NCBI GenBank assembly: GCA_963767475.1 | Contig: CAVYEI010000003.1 | Location: forward strand, 186,001 to 250,000 | DNA length: 64,000 nucleotides | Source: WHSW01 sp963767475 | GTDB taxonomy: Bacteria; Actinomycetota; Thermoleophilia; Solirubrobacterales; 70-9 | Direction of reading: 5' to 3' | In this document: in pieces, positions 8,503 through 17,438 of the stretch | How positions within the stretch are numbered: position 1 is the stretch's first letter | Layout of the letters: every line of letters begins with the position of its first letter | The notes under the pieces: model-generated | Databases searched by the model: none | What the model was told of the DNA's origin: nothing | What the model saw: only the letters and a program-made list of their open reading frames with translations | Made by a program: the position numbers and the translations under genes

Positions 8503-9108
8503 TCAGACCTCCAGGCGCCGGCGGATGGCCTCGCGCGCGCGGTCGATCGCGGTGTCGTCCGAATGCAGGACCGCGACGATGTTCGCGCCCGCGAGGATCG
8601 TCCCGAGCTCGAACGCAACCTGCTCCGCGTCCGCCTCGGCGGGCAGCTCGCCGTTCGCAGCCGCGTCGCGCGCCGTCCGGCGCAACAGCTCGCTCCACTG
8701 CCGTTGGTAGGTGGCGACCCGCTCGTGCAGGGCGCCGGGGCGAGAGCCGACCTCGGCGGAAGCGGCGACGAAGAAGCAGCCCCCGGGGAACACGCGGCGC
8801 TCGACGTATGAGAGAAAGCCCTCACAGAGCGCGAGCAGCCGCTCGAGCCCGGCAGGAGTGTCGGAGAGGGCCGGGCCGACCACCTCGCGGACGAAGCTCG
8901 CCCGGGCCGCCTCGATCGTGGCGAGCTGAAGCTCTTCCTTCGAGCCGAAGTGCGCGTAGAGGCCGCTCTTGCTCATCCCCGTGACGGCCGCGAGCCCGCC
9001 GATCGAGATGCCGTCGAGGCCTTCGACGGTCGCGAGCCGCGCCGCCTCGTCGAGGATCGCGGACCTGGTGCGCTCCCCCTTCGTCAACTCGGCTGTGCTC
9101 GATTCCAT
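8503..9108 (-). CDS. TetR/AcrR family transcriptional regulator
   Basis: A 201-residue TetR repressor. The N-terminal helix-turn-helix is near residues 35-62 (SIGGLAAVTGMSKSGLYAHF, then GSKEEL). The ligand/dimer domain includes RRVFPGGCFFVAASAEVGSRPG, a pattern seen in YcdC/NemR-like regulators (TetR_C_16/33 type). It is divergent from a tautomerase/OsmC pair with an 82-bp gap holding two near-palindromes. Autoregulation and control of those detoxification genes are therefore the likely roles. Confidence 0.88.
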   Translation of the reverse strand: MESSTAELTKGERTRSAILDEAARLATVEGLDGISIGGLAAVTGMSKSGLYAHFGSKEELQLATIEAARASFVREVVGPALSDTPAGLERLLALCEGFLSYVERRVFPGGCFFVAASAEVGSRPGALHERVATYQRQWSELLRRTARDAAANGELPAEADAEQVAFELGTILAGANIVAVLHSDDTAIDRAREAIRRRLEV

Positions 9109-9120
9109 CTTCCTGATGAT

Positions 9121-9172
9121 AAACGAACGACTGTGCTATTTTGTCGGACCGTAATAGAACGACCGTGCTTTT
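9121..9172. promoter_or_regulatory. Tandem operator-like palindromes between tetR and tautomerase
   Basis: Two related 20-bp sites lie 32 bp apart (about three helical turns): 9121-9140 (AAACGAACGACTGTGCTATT) and 9153-9172 (AATAGAACGACCGTGCTTTT). The core GAACGAC(T/C)GTGCT is shared, and the second site pairs at 7 of 10 symmetric positions. An extra inverted half-site AGCACAG is at 9174-9180. Position and symmetry fit a TetR operator; binding by the adjacent regulator is inferred. Confidence 0.55.
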
Positions 9173-9190
9173 CAGCACAGAGGAGGGCAC

Positions 9191-9415
9191 ATGCCATTCG
9201 TAAACGTGAAGCTCATCGAGGGCGTCTTCGACGCCGGCCAGAAGCGCGAGATCGTCGAGCGCCTGACCGAGACCATGGTCGAGATCGAAGGCGAGAACAT
9301 GCGCGAGGTGACCTGGGTCGTGATCGAAGAGGTGCGCAGCGGCGACTGGGGGATCGGCGGCAAGGCCCTCTCCACCGACGACGTCCGGGCGCTGGCCGCC
9401 GGGACGGCCGCGTAA
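9191..9415 (+). CDS. 4-oxalocrotonate tautomerase family protein
   Basis: A 74-residue 4-OT-fold subunit. Met is followed directly by Pro, the catalytic base of this family after Met removal, in MPFVNVKLIEGVFDAGQK. The second half has the expected TWVVIEEV strand and Gly-rich WGIGGKAL. A strong ribosome site (GGAGGG) lies 3 bases before ATG. Multimeric cytoplasmic tautomerase/isomerase of unknown substrate. First gene after the TetR operator region; followed 8 bases later by an OsmC-type gene. Confidence 0.88.
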   Translation: MPFVNVKLIEGVFDAGQKREIVERLTETMVEIEGENMREVTWVVIEEVRSGDWGIGGKALSTDDVRALAAGTAA

Positions 9416-9423
9416 GCCGGCCC

Positions 9424-9993
9424 ATGGCAGGTACGTCGATCGTCGCCGAGCGTCAGGCGCCGCTGCGCCGCCTCTACAGCGAGCGGCCGCAGACGGCCGT
9501 CACGCGCAAGACGGCGCGCACGACGTCGGCGGAGGTGGCACCAACCGATCCCTTCCACGGAGAGGTCGAGGTGGGAAGCGGCTACGGGACGTCGGTTCGT
9601 TACGGGCTCGATCGGTCGATCGGCGGACTGAGCGACGAGCCGAACCCGGGCGACCTCCTCTGCGCAGCGCTCGCTGCCTGTCAGGACGGGGCGATCCGGA
9701 TGATCGCCAACCTGGTCGGCGTCGAGCTCGCCGCGCTCGAGGTCGAGGTCAGCGGCGAGCTCGACGTTCGTGGCTGTCTCGGCGCCGACCGCGGCGTGCG
9801 GGTCGGATTCGAGGCGCTGGACTGCGAGGTCCACCTGCAGCCGAAGGTGGGCACCGACCCGAAGCGTGTGCAGGCAGTGGTCGCCGCGGCGGAGCGGTTC
9901 TGCGTCAACCTCGACAGCCTGCGCGGCGGGATCGAGGTCAGGGCAAGAACACGATGCGACGCGGGAGGGCTTGCATCCCCGCCGGGGGCGTGA
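9424..9993 (+). CDS. OsmC/Ohr-type peroxiredoxin-like protein
   Basis: A 189-residue OsmC-family protein. The two expected Cys positions are present, in LCAALAACQDG (~residue 82) and ERFCVNLDSL (~residue 160). The family reduces organic or inorganic hydroperoxides using these Cys. The start ATG lies 8 bases after the tautomerase stop, so they are probably co-transcribed under the TetR-like control region. Confidence 0.82.
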   Translation: MAGTSIVAERQAPLRRLYSERPQTAVTRKTARTTSAEVAPTDPFHGEVEVGSGYGTSVRYGLDRSIGGLSDEPNPGDLLCAALAACQDGAIRMIANLVGVELAALEVEVSGELDVRGCLGADRGVRVGFEALDCEVHLQPKVGTDPKRVQAVVAAAERFCVNLDSLRGGIEVRARTRCDAGGLASPPGA

Positions 9994-10007
9994 GAGGCTG
10001 GCCCGGA

Positions 10008-10895
10008 GTGGCTCGTATCGCGGGAATCGGCGCGGTCTTGGTGATGACGCTGATGATGGCGTCGACTGCGATGGCGTCCCGTTCGCCCACGCCGGGCGAG
10101 GAGGACCAGATCAAGTTCGCCTTCCGCGATGCCCACTACAACAGCGAAGACGGGGTCAGCGTGCGCTCGGTCCGCGAGATCCGGGTCTCGATGGTCGACG
10201 GCCGCTGGGCGGCGGTCCTGTTCAGCAAGCCGAAGCGCGGGTCGAAGAAGCTGAGCCGGGAGTACTTTCGCCGCAAGGGTGAGAGCGCGTGGAAGAAGGG
10301 CAAGCCGCCCCGGCGGGTGGCCGCGGACCTGAAGAAGCCGGCCGAGCCAGTGCTCGCCGACATCCGCTATCGCGGCAGCGGCTCGCTTCGCTACGACTAC
10401 GCCTACGACGACGGGATGGGCGACACGCAGAGCCAGCATGCCGGCGTGGACTTCAGCTGGGACTACGAGTGGAGCGGGATCGAGCTCTTCGACTTCGACT
10501 ACAACGCATCGCCGTCCCGCACCCTCGCCGAGGGCACCTGGGAGTACTCGTACACGGGCAACAGCGGCGGCGGGTGCGCGGACTCGGGGGCGCTGCAGCC
10601 GACGTTCGAAGGAGTGATCGACGTCGACCGCGACGGGACGCTCGAGGCCCAGGTGAGATTCGAGGAGCCCTTCTTCAGGGCGCAGAGCACCTGCACCCCC
10701 TATGACCTCTGGGGCTACGTCTACCTCCCGGAGCGCCGGCACGACGAGCTGCCGACGATCCACGGGGTGCCGACCTTCCCGACCGAGCCGGTCGAGCAAT
10801 CCGAGTCGAGCTCCAAATGCGGGCAGAAGCTCGACCCCGCGACTGAGACCTGCACGTTCACCTACTCCGCCACGATGACCGTTACCCCGCGGTAG
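10008..10895 (+). CDS. Secreted hypothetical protein, 295 aa
   Basis: I chose GTG at 10008 because it places a good signal peptide at the N-terminus (GIGAVLVMTLMMASTAMA, cleavage before SRSPTP). An upstream ATG at 9954 in frame would overlap the OsmC gene. The mature protein has a basic region near residues 70-105 and an aromatic, acidic central part (SLRYDYAYDDG, VDFSWDYEWSG). Four to five Cys are consistent with an exported, disulfide-bonded protein. No family recognised. Confidence 0.6.
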   Translation: MARIAGIGAVLVMTLMMASTAMASRSPTPGEEDQIKFAFRDAHYNSEDGVSVRSVREIRVSMVDGRWAAVLFSKPKRGSKKLSREYFRRKGESAWKKGKPPRRVAADLKKPAEPVLADIRYRGSGSLRYDYAYDDGMGDTQSQHAGVDFSWDYEWSGIELFDFDYNASPSRTLAEGTWEYSYTGNSGGGCADSGALQPTFEGVIDVDRDGTLEAQVRFEEPFFRAQSTCTPYDLWGYVYLPERRHDELPTIHGVPTFPTEPVEQSESSSKCGQKLDPATETCTFTYSATMTVTPR

Positions 10896-10991
10896 CTCAG
10901 GCACGTTGACCGCGCCGGTGCTCGGCCGCTGTCGCCGTGGGAACGTCGGTAGGTTAGGCGCGACCGTGATTCTCGATAGTTGGGAGCGCCG

Positions 10992-12032
10992 ATGACCGAA
11001 GAGACTGCGGCACGAGAGCCCATCGCCCAGGTGACGCCCGACGCGATCATGCAGCTCGGATTGGGATTCTGGGGCTCGAAGGCGCTGCTGAGCGCCGTCG
11101 AACTCGGGCTGTTCTCGGTTCTGGCCGATGCGGGCCCGCTCGACAGCGAGGAGCTCGGCGAGCGTCTCGGGCTGAACGAGCGAAGCGCGACGGACTTCTT
11201 CGACGCGCTCGTCGCGCTGGGCATGCTCGAGCGCGAGGACGGTCGCTACTCCAACACCCCCGAGACCGACCTGTTTCTCGACCGGGCGAAGGCGGCGTAC
11301 ATGGGCGGCATGTTGGAGATGGCGAACGCCCGGCTCTACGGATTCTGGGGATCGTTGACGGAGGGACTGCGCACCGGGAGCCCGCAGAACGAGGGCAAGA
11401 CGGGCGGGGATTTCTTCGCCGCCCTGTACGCCGACCCGGACCGGCTGGCGCAGTTCGCGCGCGCGATGAGCGCGATCAGCGGTGCCGCCGGGCAGGCGAT
11501 CGCGGCAAAGTTTCCCTGGGCCGATCACGGAAGCATGGTCGACATCGGCTGCGCCGAAGGCGCGGTGCCGGTGCAGGTGGCCCTCGCTCACGAGCACGTC
11601 ACCGGCGGGGGCTTCGACCTGCCCCAGGTCGAACCGATCTTCAATGCCTACGTCGAGCGCGCCGAACTCGGCGACCGCCTCAGCTTCACCGCCGGCGATT
11701 TCTTCGCCGACCCGCTGCCACAGGCTGATGTGCTCGTGATGGGGCACATCCTGCACGACTGGGACATGGACCAAAAGCGACTGCTGCTGAAAAAGGCCTA
11801 CGACGCGCTCCCCGAAGGCGGCGCCCTGATCGTCTATGAGGCGATCATCGACGACGAGCGGCGTCAGAACGCGTTCGGCCTCCTGATGAGTCTCAACATG
11901 CTGATCGAGACGCCGGGGGGCTTCGACTACACCGGTGCCGATTGCCGTGCGTGGATGCAGGAGACGGGGTTTCGCGAGAGCTACGTCGAGCACCTGGTCG
12001 GGCCCGACTCGATGGTTGTCGCGATCAAGTAG
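10992..12032 (+). CDS. SAM-dependent O-methyltransferase (plant/polyketide type, PF00891-like)
   Basis: A 346-residue two-domain methyltransferase. Residues ~10-95 form the winged-helix dimerisation domain (KALLSAVELGLFSVLADAG). The SAM motif is MVDIGCAEGAVPVQVALAH, followed by GGFDLPQV, GDFFADPLPQADVLVMGHIL and the catalytic His region HILHDWDMDQ. Such enzymes methylate small aromatic or polyketide hydroxyls. The ATG at 10992 has GGGAG five bases upstream; an in-frame TTG at 10980 is less likely. Confidence 0.85.
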   Translation: MTEETAAREPIAQVTPDAIMQLGLGFWGSKALLSAVELGLFSVLADAGPLDSEELGERLGLNERSATDFFDALVALGMLEREDGRYSNTPETDLFLDRAKAAYMGGMLEMANARLYGFWGSLTEGLRTGSPQNEGKTGGDFFAALYADPDRLAQFARAMSAISGAAGQAIAAKFPWADHGSMVDIGCAEGAVPVQVALAHEHVTGGGFDLPQVEPIFNAYVERAELGDRLSFTAGDFFADPLPQADVLVMGHILHDWDMDQKRLLLKKAYDALPEGGALIVYEAIIDDERRQNAFGLLMSLNMLIETPGGFDYTGADCRAWMQETGFRESYVEHLVGPDSMVVAIK

Positions 12033-12035
12033 GGC

Positions 12036-12860
12036 CTAACCGCGCCCGGCGATGTGGCGTCGATACCGGCGCCACAGGGCTCCGTAGAGCGCGTGCGCCT
12101 GAGCGAGTCGCTGAAGCGCAACCGGGTCGAATTCGCGTCCGTACGCCGCCAGCACCTCAGCGCTGAACGCATCGCCGTGCGCCGCTCGAGCATCGGCCAA
12201 AACGCCCGCGACGTCCCATGCGACCGGGCCCAGGCAGACGTCCTCGAAGTCGTTCCAGCGCGGCCCGCTGGTGGTCGCCAGGAGATTCGATAACGAAGCG
12301 TCCCCGTGCAGTGGCTGTGGGTCCGCTACGGGCTCGAGAATGACCTCCGCCAGCCGGTCCCTCTCGGCGGACAGCTCGGCCGCACCGTCCTCACCCGAAA
12401 GAGCATCCAACATCCAGTCGATCTCGTCCAGAACGGCGGACCGCGGCGGCAGAGGCCGCGGATACTCCGCGAGCCCGTCGTGCAAGGACCGCAGCGCCCG
12501 CCCGATCTCCGTCGCCTCGAGTCGCGTCTGCTGGCGAATCTCGACGTGCTCCCAGAACGACATCCACAGGCTCCCGCTGACATAAGGGCCCGGATCGACG
12601 AGGGTCGTCGGCGCGATGACCGGGATCCCGCGTTCGGCGAGAAACGCCGCGACATCGATCTCCCGGGTCAGCCATAGACGTGGGTCGGGATGCAGAACCA
12701 CCGTGCCGGTCATCACCCGGGCCACGATCGGGCTCGGCCGCAGATGAACGATCAGATTGCTGCCGGTCCCGATCGGGACCGCGTCGTCTACCCGAAGCTC
12801 CAGCTCGGTCGCTACCGCGACAGCGGCCGTGACCGCGCTCTGGACTACCGACCTCACCAC
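12036..12860 (-). CDS. APH-family phosphotransferase
   Basis: A 274-residue protein with the aminoglycoside/choline-kinase fold. The catalytic loop is PLHGDASLSNLL (HGDxxxxN) and the metal-binding DFE is in WNDFEDVCLGPVAWDVAG. The N-lobe is short (TGSNLIVHLRPSPIVARVM). The family phosphorylates hydroxyls of aminoglycosides, macrolides or metabolites; substrate and resistance phenotype cannot be read from sequence. The start is one of two adjacent GTG codons (12860 or 12857). Convergent with the O-methyltransferase. Confidence 0.75.
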   Translation of the reverse strand: MVRSVVQSAVTAAVAVATELELRVDDAVPIGTGSNLIVHLRPSPIVARVMTGTVVLHPDPRLWLTREIDVAAFLAERGIPVIAPTTLVDPGPYVSGSLWMSFWEHVEIRQQTRLEATEIGRALRSLHDGLAEYPRPLPPRSAVLDEIDWMLDALSGEDGAAELSAERDRLAEVILEPVADPQPLHGDASLSNLLATTSGPRWNDFEDVCLGPVAWDVAGVLADARAAHGDAFSAEVLAAYGREFDPVALQRLAQAHALYGALWRRYRRHIAGRG

Positions 12861-13020
12861 CGGGCGGAGGATGACGAACCGCCGTGGACGGCAACCGAAA
12901 GTAGGAGCCCCCGCTCCCTCCCCTTCCTAATTTATACCGCTTTGGAAGCCCTCATGAAGCCGCGGGTCATGCCCTATAAACGCCGGCCGAAGCGCCAGAA
13001 CCCACGACGTAAGGAGCTAG

Positions 13021-14475
13021 ATGCCTGTGATGACAGAACATGCGGTGGTGATCGCCGGAGGCGGTCCGGCGGGGCTGATGCTGGCGGGCGAGTTGGCCTT
13101 GGCGGGCGTCGACGTAGCGATCGTTGAGCGGCGCCCCGACCAGGACCTCCCAGGCTCCCGCGCAGGCGGTCTGCACTCGCGCACGATCGAGATCCTCGAT
13201 CAGCGGGGAATCGCCGATCGGTTCCTCGAGGAGGGACAGGTGGTCCAGGCCGGGCAGTTCGCCGGCGTCCCTTTGGGGATCAGCGAATTTCCTTCCCGGC
13301 ATCCCTATTCGCTCGGACTCTGGCAGAAGCACATCGAGCGCATCCTGGCCGGCTGGGTCGTCGAACTGCCGGTGACCTTCTATCGCGAACGCGAGCTGAC
13401 GGGCTTCGCGCAGGACGAAACCGGCGTCGACGTCGAGCTCTCCGACGGCCAATCGCTGCGGGCGCAATATCTCGCCGGGTGCGACGGAGGACGCAGTCTG
13501 GTCCGCAAAGCAGCCGGTATCGAGTTCCCGGGGTGGGATCCGACAACGAGCAGCCTGATCGCCACGGTCGAGCTGGCCGAGCCGCCGGAGGAATGGGGTA
13601 TCCGCCACGACGCCGTCGGCATGCATGCCCTCGGCAGAGTCGACTACGAGATCGTCGACGGCGAGATCGTCTACGCGGATAGCGGGCCGGTAGGGGTGAT
13701 GCTGACCGAAGCGCACGTCGGAGCCGCGAGCGAACCCACTCTGGGCGATCTCAGCGAGGCGATGATCGCCGTCTACGGGACCGATTACGGGGTCCACAGT
13801 CCCACCTCGATATCCAGGTTCACCGACATGTGCCGGCAGGCTGCGACCTACCGCGACGGACGGATCCTGCTGGCGGGCGACGCCGCACACGTGCATTCAC
13901 CGGATGGTGCACAGGGACTCCAGACCGCCGTGCAGGACGCGATGAATCTGGGCTGGAAGCTGGCCCAGGTGGTCAACGGGACATCCCCGGAAAGCCTCCT
14001 GGACACCTACCACGCCGAGCGTCACCCGGTCGCCGCCCGCGTGCTGCGCACGACGATGGCGCACGTCGCGCTCCGCCGCCCGGACGAACGCACGAAAGCG
14101 CTGAGCGACACCATCGGCGAGGTCCTGATGGCGGACGAGCAACCTCGCAGGCGATTCGCCGCGATGATGTTCGGCCTCGACATCCATTACGACCTCGGCG
14201 AGGGACACCCACTGCTCGGACGCCGCATGCCCGACCTCGACCTGGTCGCCGCCGACCGCCCGCTGCGGGTCTACACCCTGCTGCACGATGCCCGGCCGGT
14301 GCTGCTCAATCTCGGCGAGCGCGGCGGCTTCGACATCACTCCGTGGGCCGATCGCGTTCAGTTGATCGACGCCAAATACGACGGTGCGTGGGAGCTTCCG
14401 GTACTCGGGACGGTCGCCGCACCCAGCGCAGTGTTGATTCGGCCCGACGGATACGTGGCCTGGGTGGGAAGCTGA
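13021..14475 (+). CDS. FAD-dependent aromatic monooxygenase, C-terminus frameshifted
   Basis: A 484-residue group-A flavoprotein hydroxylase, close in layout to polyketide hydroxylases such as PgaE/RdmE. The FAD-binding Rossmann motif is VIAGGGPAGLMLAGEL (residues 9-24), with the DG motif at CDGGRSLVRKAAG. The second FAD motif is LLAGDAAHVHSPDGAQGLQT, and the C-terminus has a thioredoxin-like domain. AAGGAG six bases before ATG sets the start. The family usually ends WVG-x-L-T-x-P-G-L-x-x-ALTTWFG. Here the frame stops after AWVGS, while the expected tail (KLTEPGLADALTTWFGAPTA) continues in the +1 frame to a stop at 14529-14531, as if one G were lost from the run at 14466-14468. Confidence 0.88.
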   Translation: MPVMTEHAVVIAGGGPAGLMLAGELALAGVDVAIVERRPDQDLPGSRAGGLHSRTIEILDQRGIADRFLEEGQVVQAGQFAGVPLGISEFPSRHPYSLGLWQKHIERILAGWVVELPVTFYRERELTGFAQDETGVDVELSDGQSLRAQYLAGCDGGRSLVRKAAGIEFPGWDPTTSSLIATVELAEPPEEWGIRHDAVGMHALGRVDYEIVDGEIVYADSGPVGVMLTEAHVGAASEPTLGDLSEAMIAVYGTDYGVHSPTSISRFTDMCRQAATYRDGRILLAGDAAHVHSPDGAQGLQTAVQDAMNLGWKLAQVVNGTSPESLLDTYHAERHPVAARVLRTTMAHVALRRPDERTKALSDTIGEVLMADEQPRRRFAAMMFGLDIHYDLGEGHPLLGRRMPDLDLVAADRPLRVYTLLHDARPVLLNLGERGGFDITPWADRVQLIDAKYDGAWELPVLGTVAAPSAVLIRPDGYVAWVGS

Positions 14476-14540
14476 CCGAGCCGGGGCTCGCCGACGCGCT
14501 GACCACGTGGTTCGGAGCGCCCACTGCCTAGGATTGCCGT

Positions 14541-15200
14541 GTGGCGGGTGGTGAGGTCGAACATCCCCTATTCGCGCGGCTATTCGATCGCTTCGCGGCC
14601 AAGGACAAGGGGCGCGGCGAGGACGCGCTCCGGCGTGATCTCCTCGCCGGGCTCTCGGGCCGGGTGGTCGAAGTCGGAGCCGGCAACGGGATCAACTTCG
14701 AGCACTATCCGGCCGAGGTGGAGGAGTTGGTGGCGGTCGAGCCCGAGCCCTACCTCCGCGGGCAGGCTGAGCGAACGGCGCGCTCGCTCCCGCTGCCAAC
14801 GACGGTCGTCGACGGGACCGCCGCCGACCTGCCGCTCGAAAGCGGATCTGTCGACGCCGTCGCTGTCGCCGGCGTGCTCTGCTCGGTTCCCGACCAGAAC
14901 GCCGCCCTGGCCGAGTTCGTGCGCGTGCTGCAACCGGGTGGCGAGCTCCGGTTCTACGAGCACGTGCGGTCCCGCCGCGCAGCCTTCGGCCGCTACCAGG
15001 ACGCCGTCGCCTTGGTCTGGCCACTGCTGATGGGAGGCTGCCAGCCGAACCGTGACACGCTCGCGGCAATCGAGGGCGCCGGCTTCCAGATCGAGCGCTG
15101 CCGCGCGTTCGGCTTCCCCCCGAACGCGCGCGCCTACCCGGTGATGCCGCGAATCCTCGGCGTCGCCAGCCTGGCCAACAGAGAAAGGACCCGACCATGA
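14541..15200 (+). CDS. Class I SAM-dependent methyltransferase
   Basis: A 219-residue methyltransferase (Methyltransf_11 type, resembling METTL7-like enzymes). SAM motif I is VVEVGAGNGINFEHY (~residue 42), with acidic motif II VAVEPEPYL and motif ADLPLESGSVDAVAVAGVLC. The GTG start follows the restored monooxygenase stop by 9 bases, suggesting one transcript. The 3' end overlaps the next gene by 4 bases (ATGA). Confidence 0.82.
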   Translation: MAGGEVEHPLFARLFDRFAAKDKGRGEDALRRDLLAGLSGRVVEVGAGNGINFEHYPAEVEELVAVEPEPYLRGQAERTARSLPLPTTVVDGTAADLPLESGSVDAVAVAGVLCSVPDQNAALAEFVRVLQPGGELRFYEHVRSRRAAFGRYQDAVALVWPLLMGGCQPNRDTLAAIEGAGFQIERCRAFGFPPNARAYPVMPRILGVASLANRERTRP

Positions 15201-15811
15201 AGCTGACCACGATCACGCACGTCTCCCTCGACGGGGTGATGCAGGGACTCGGCGGCGCGGACGAGGACCGCAGCGGCGGTTTCGAGCGCGGCGGATGGGC
15301 GATTCCGCTCTTCGACGACGAGGCCGAGGCGGTCTTGGTCGAGGCATTCGGCCGCGCCGACGCGTTCCTGCTCGGCCGCAAGACCTACGAGATCTTCGCC
15401 GGCTCCTGGGGAACCGGCTCCTGGGGAGCCGATCAGGGCGACAACCCGATCTCGGTGGCGTTGAACACGAAGCCCAAGTACGTGGCCTCGAGCACGCTCA
15501 CCGAGCCCGACTGGGACGGCACGACGGTGCTCTTCGATGACCTCGCGGCCGCGGTCGCCGAGCTGAAGGCGAAGCCGGGAGGCGAGCTGCAGGTGCACGG
15601 CAGCGGCGCCCTGATCCGCTGGCTGCTCGACAACGACCTCGTCGACGAGATCAACGTGTTCACCTATCCGGTCGTCGTCGGCCAGGGCACGCGGCTGTTC
15701 CCGGACACCGGCCCGGACAAAGCGCTCGAGCTGATCGAATCGCGACCCACGCCGGGCGGAGTGATCAGCCAGGTCTACCGGCCGGCCGGGCGCCCGGAGT
15801 ACGCAACGTAG
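15197..15811 (+). CDS. Dihydrofolate-reductase-like (RibD C-terminal domain) protein
   Basis: A 204-residue single-domain reductase fold. Characteristic segments are ITHVSLDGVMQG at the start, FLLGRKTYEIFAGSWG, LNTKPKYVASSTL and the NADPH-site region ELQVHGSGALIRWLLDND. These stand-alone proteins (YyaP/YwjB-like) are widespread in actinobacteria and usually have no proven substrate. Translationally coupled to the upstream methyltransferase. Confidence 0.85.
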   Translation: MKLTTITHVSLDGVMQGLGGADEDRSGGFERGGWAIPLFDDEAEAVLVEAFGRADAFLLGRKTYEIFAGSWGTGSWGADQGDNPISVALNTKPKYVASSTLTEPDWDGTTVLFDDLAAAVAELKAKPGGELQVHGSGALIRWLLDNDLVDEINVFTYPVVVGQGTRLFPDTGPDKALELIESRPTPGGVISQVYRPAGRPEYAT

Positions 15812-15824
15812 GACGAGGCGCTGG

Positions 15825-17438
15825 CTATTTGCGGACCAGCTTGACGCTGGTCGACTCGGTGTTCGCGGTGCCGCCGGTGGGGGTGAACGTAACCGCGGGC
15901 TCGAAGGTCTTCTTGCCCTTGCGCCGCAATTTCTTCTTCGCCTTCCCCGCCGCCTTCACGCTCAGCGTCACCTCGCCGGCTCCGGTGGCGGCCGCGCTCG
16001 CCGCCTTCAGCCCCGCCCCGGCCAGGGCGAGCTCACCGGGACCGGGAACGGAAACGGCGAGCGTCGCGGTGCCCTTGCGCTTGTCGCGGGTCGTGGCGCC
16101 GAACAAGATGTCGTTCGAGGGCGGGGTGACGGGCGGGTCGGTCGGCAGGGTGGTCGTCGCCCCGACCTCGACCGCGCCGGCGTCGCACGGCGCCGCCGGC
16201 GCACGGAAGAGCCCGCGCTGATCGGTGGCCGGGCAGACGCCGCCGTGGTCGATCGCCGGGCTGCCCGGGTTCGGCAGGTGGGTGGGGGTCGGGCCGCCGA
16301 AGGCCGAGAGCGGGGCGAGATTCGGGTTGTTGACGCCAACGAGATCGTTGCTCGCGGCGACCGCTCCGCAGTTGGCGGTCGCTGCCGGGCCGAGCAGGTT
16401 GTCGCCGAGCGAGACGAGATCGGCGTTCACGCTGCCCTGGCCGCAGTCCAGCTGAAACTTCGCCTGGTTGCCGGCGAGGATCGACCCGCGAATGGTCGGG
16501 TTGTTGCCGCCAAAGGCGATGAAAAGGCCCCCGGAGTGCACCTGCGTCGACGGCCCGGTCGCCGAGTTACGGTTGATCGTGACGTTGGTCAGCGCCATCG
16601 ACGTTCCGTTGTCGTAAAGGATCCCGCCGCCGAAGACATCGGTGTTGGAGTCGGAGGCCGAGGCGGAGTTGCCGGAGATCGTGCTGTTGGTCGCGGTCAG
16701 CGAACCGCCCGGGGAGAACGCAGAAAAGGTGATCCCCCCGCCCCGCGCCGTGCTCACCCCGGCGTCCGCCCCGACCGAGTTGCCCGCGACGGTGCTCCCG
16801 GTCATCGTCAGCGCGCCAAAACGCACGACGAGGATCCCGCCGCCGCCCATTTGGGGATTACCCCCGAACCGGGCGACGTGGTTGTCGCTCACCTCGGAGT
16901 CGATCAGTGTCAGCGGCCCCTCGGTGCGGATCCCGCCGCCGCCGCCGAAGGGGCCGCCGTCGCTGACCGCCCCATTGATGATCCGGACTCGCTGCAGGGT
17001 GACGGCGCCCGCTCCCTCGTGGATATCGATCGCCCGGTCGCGGAAGGCGTCGTCGCCGGGGAAGATGATGCTGTCGGCGTCGATCGTCGCCGGCCCGGGG
17101 CCGGTGCTGCGTATCGTGGTGCCGCCGCCGCCGGTGATGTCGAGATCACCGGAGACGTTCGCGCTCTCGGGTGCCGCATGATTGGTGAGCTTGTAGGTCA
17201 GCCCCGCCTCGAGCACGATCGTGTCGGCGCCCGCGGTGTCGGCGTTGCAGTCGGCACCCGGGACGTTCGTGTTCGCGCTCTTGACGGCCTCGCGCAGGGT
17301 GCAGCCGGTGTCGTCGATGCTGCCGTCGGGGGCATCGTTGGTGACGTTGACGACGATCGTTGCCGCGCTCGCGTTTGCGGTCCAGCCGATCGCCAAGGCG
17401 ATCACGGTGGCCGCCAGCGCCAGGAGCCGCGCGCGCAT
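15825..17438 (-). CDS. Secreted CSLREA-domain beta-helix protein
   Basis: A 537-residue exported protein. After a signal peptide (ending ANASA|A) comes a CSLREA-type motif, CTLREAVKSAN. A long right-handed beta-helix region with Asn/Ser ladders follows (STISGNSASASDS, VTINRNSA), then a choice-of-anchor-Q-like segment (SPAIDHGGVCPATDQRG). The C-terminal ~85 residues form a separate basic beta-domain (LAVSVPGPGELALAGAGLKA through VTFTPTGGTANTES), also present in the protein at 56760. Probable cell-surface or adhesive role. The start overlaps the preceding stop as TGATG, so it is the last gene of a secreted-protein operon. Confidence 0.8.
   Translation of the reverse strand: MRARLLALAATVIALAIGWTANASAATIVVNVTNDAPDGSIDDTGCTLREAVKSANTNVPGADCNADTAGADTIVLEAGLTYKLTNHAAPESANVSGDLDITGGGGTTIRSTGPGPATIDADSIIFPGDDAFRDRAIDIHEGAGAVTLQRVRIINGAVSDGGPFGGGGGIRTEGPLTLIDSEVSDNHVARFGGNPQMGGGGILVVRFGALTMTGSTVAGNSVGADAGVSTARGGGITFSAFSPGGSLTATNSTISGNSASASDSNTDVFGGGILYDNGTSMALTNVTINRNSATGPSTQVHSGGLFIAFGGNNPTIRGSILAGNQAKFQLDCGQGSVNADLVSLGDNLLGPAATANCGAVAASNDLVGVNNPNLAPLSAFGGPTPTHLPNPGSPAIDHGGVCPATDQRGLFRAPAAPCDAGAVEVGATTTLPTDPPVTPPSNDILFGATTRDKRKGTATLAVSVPGPGELALAGAGLKAASAAATGAGEVTLSVKAAGKAKKKLRRKGKKTFEPAVTFTPTGGTANTESTSVKLVRK

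Noticed and set aside
12942..12980. Possible promoter (TTGGAA and TATAAA) before the monooxygenase
   Set aside because: Spacing is 27 bases, too long for a -35/-10 pair; only the AT-rich character is notable.
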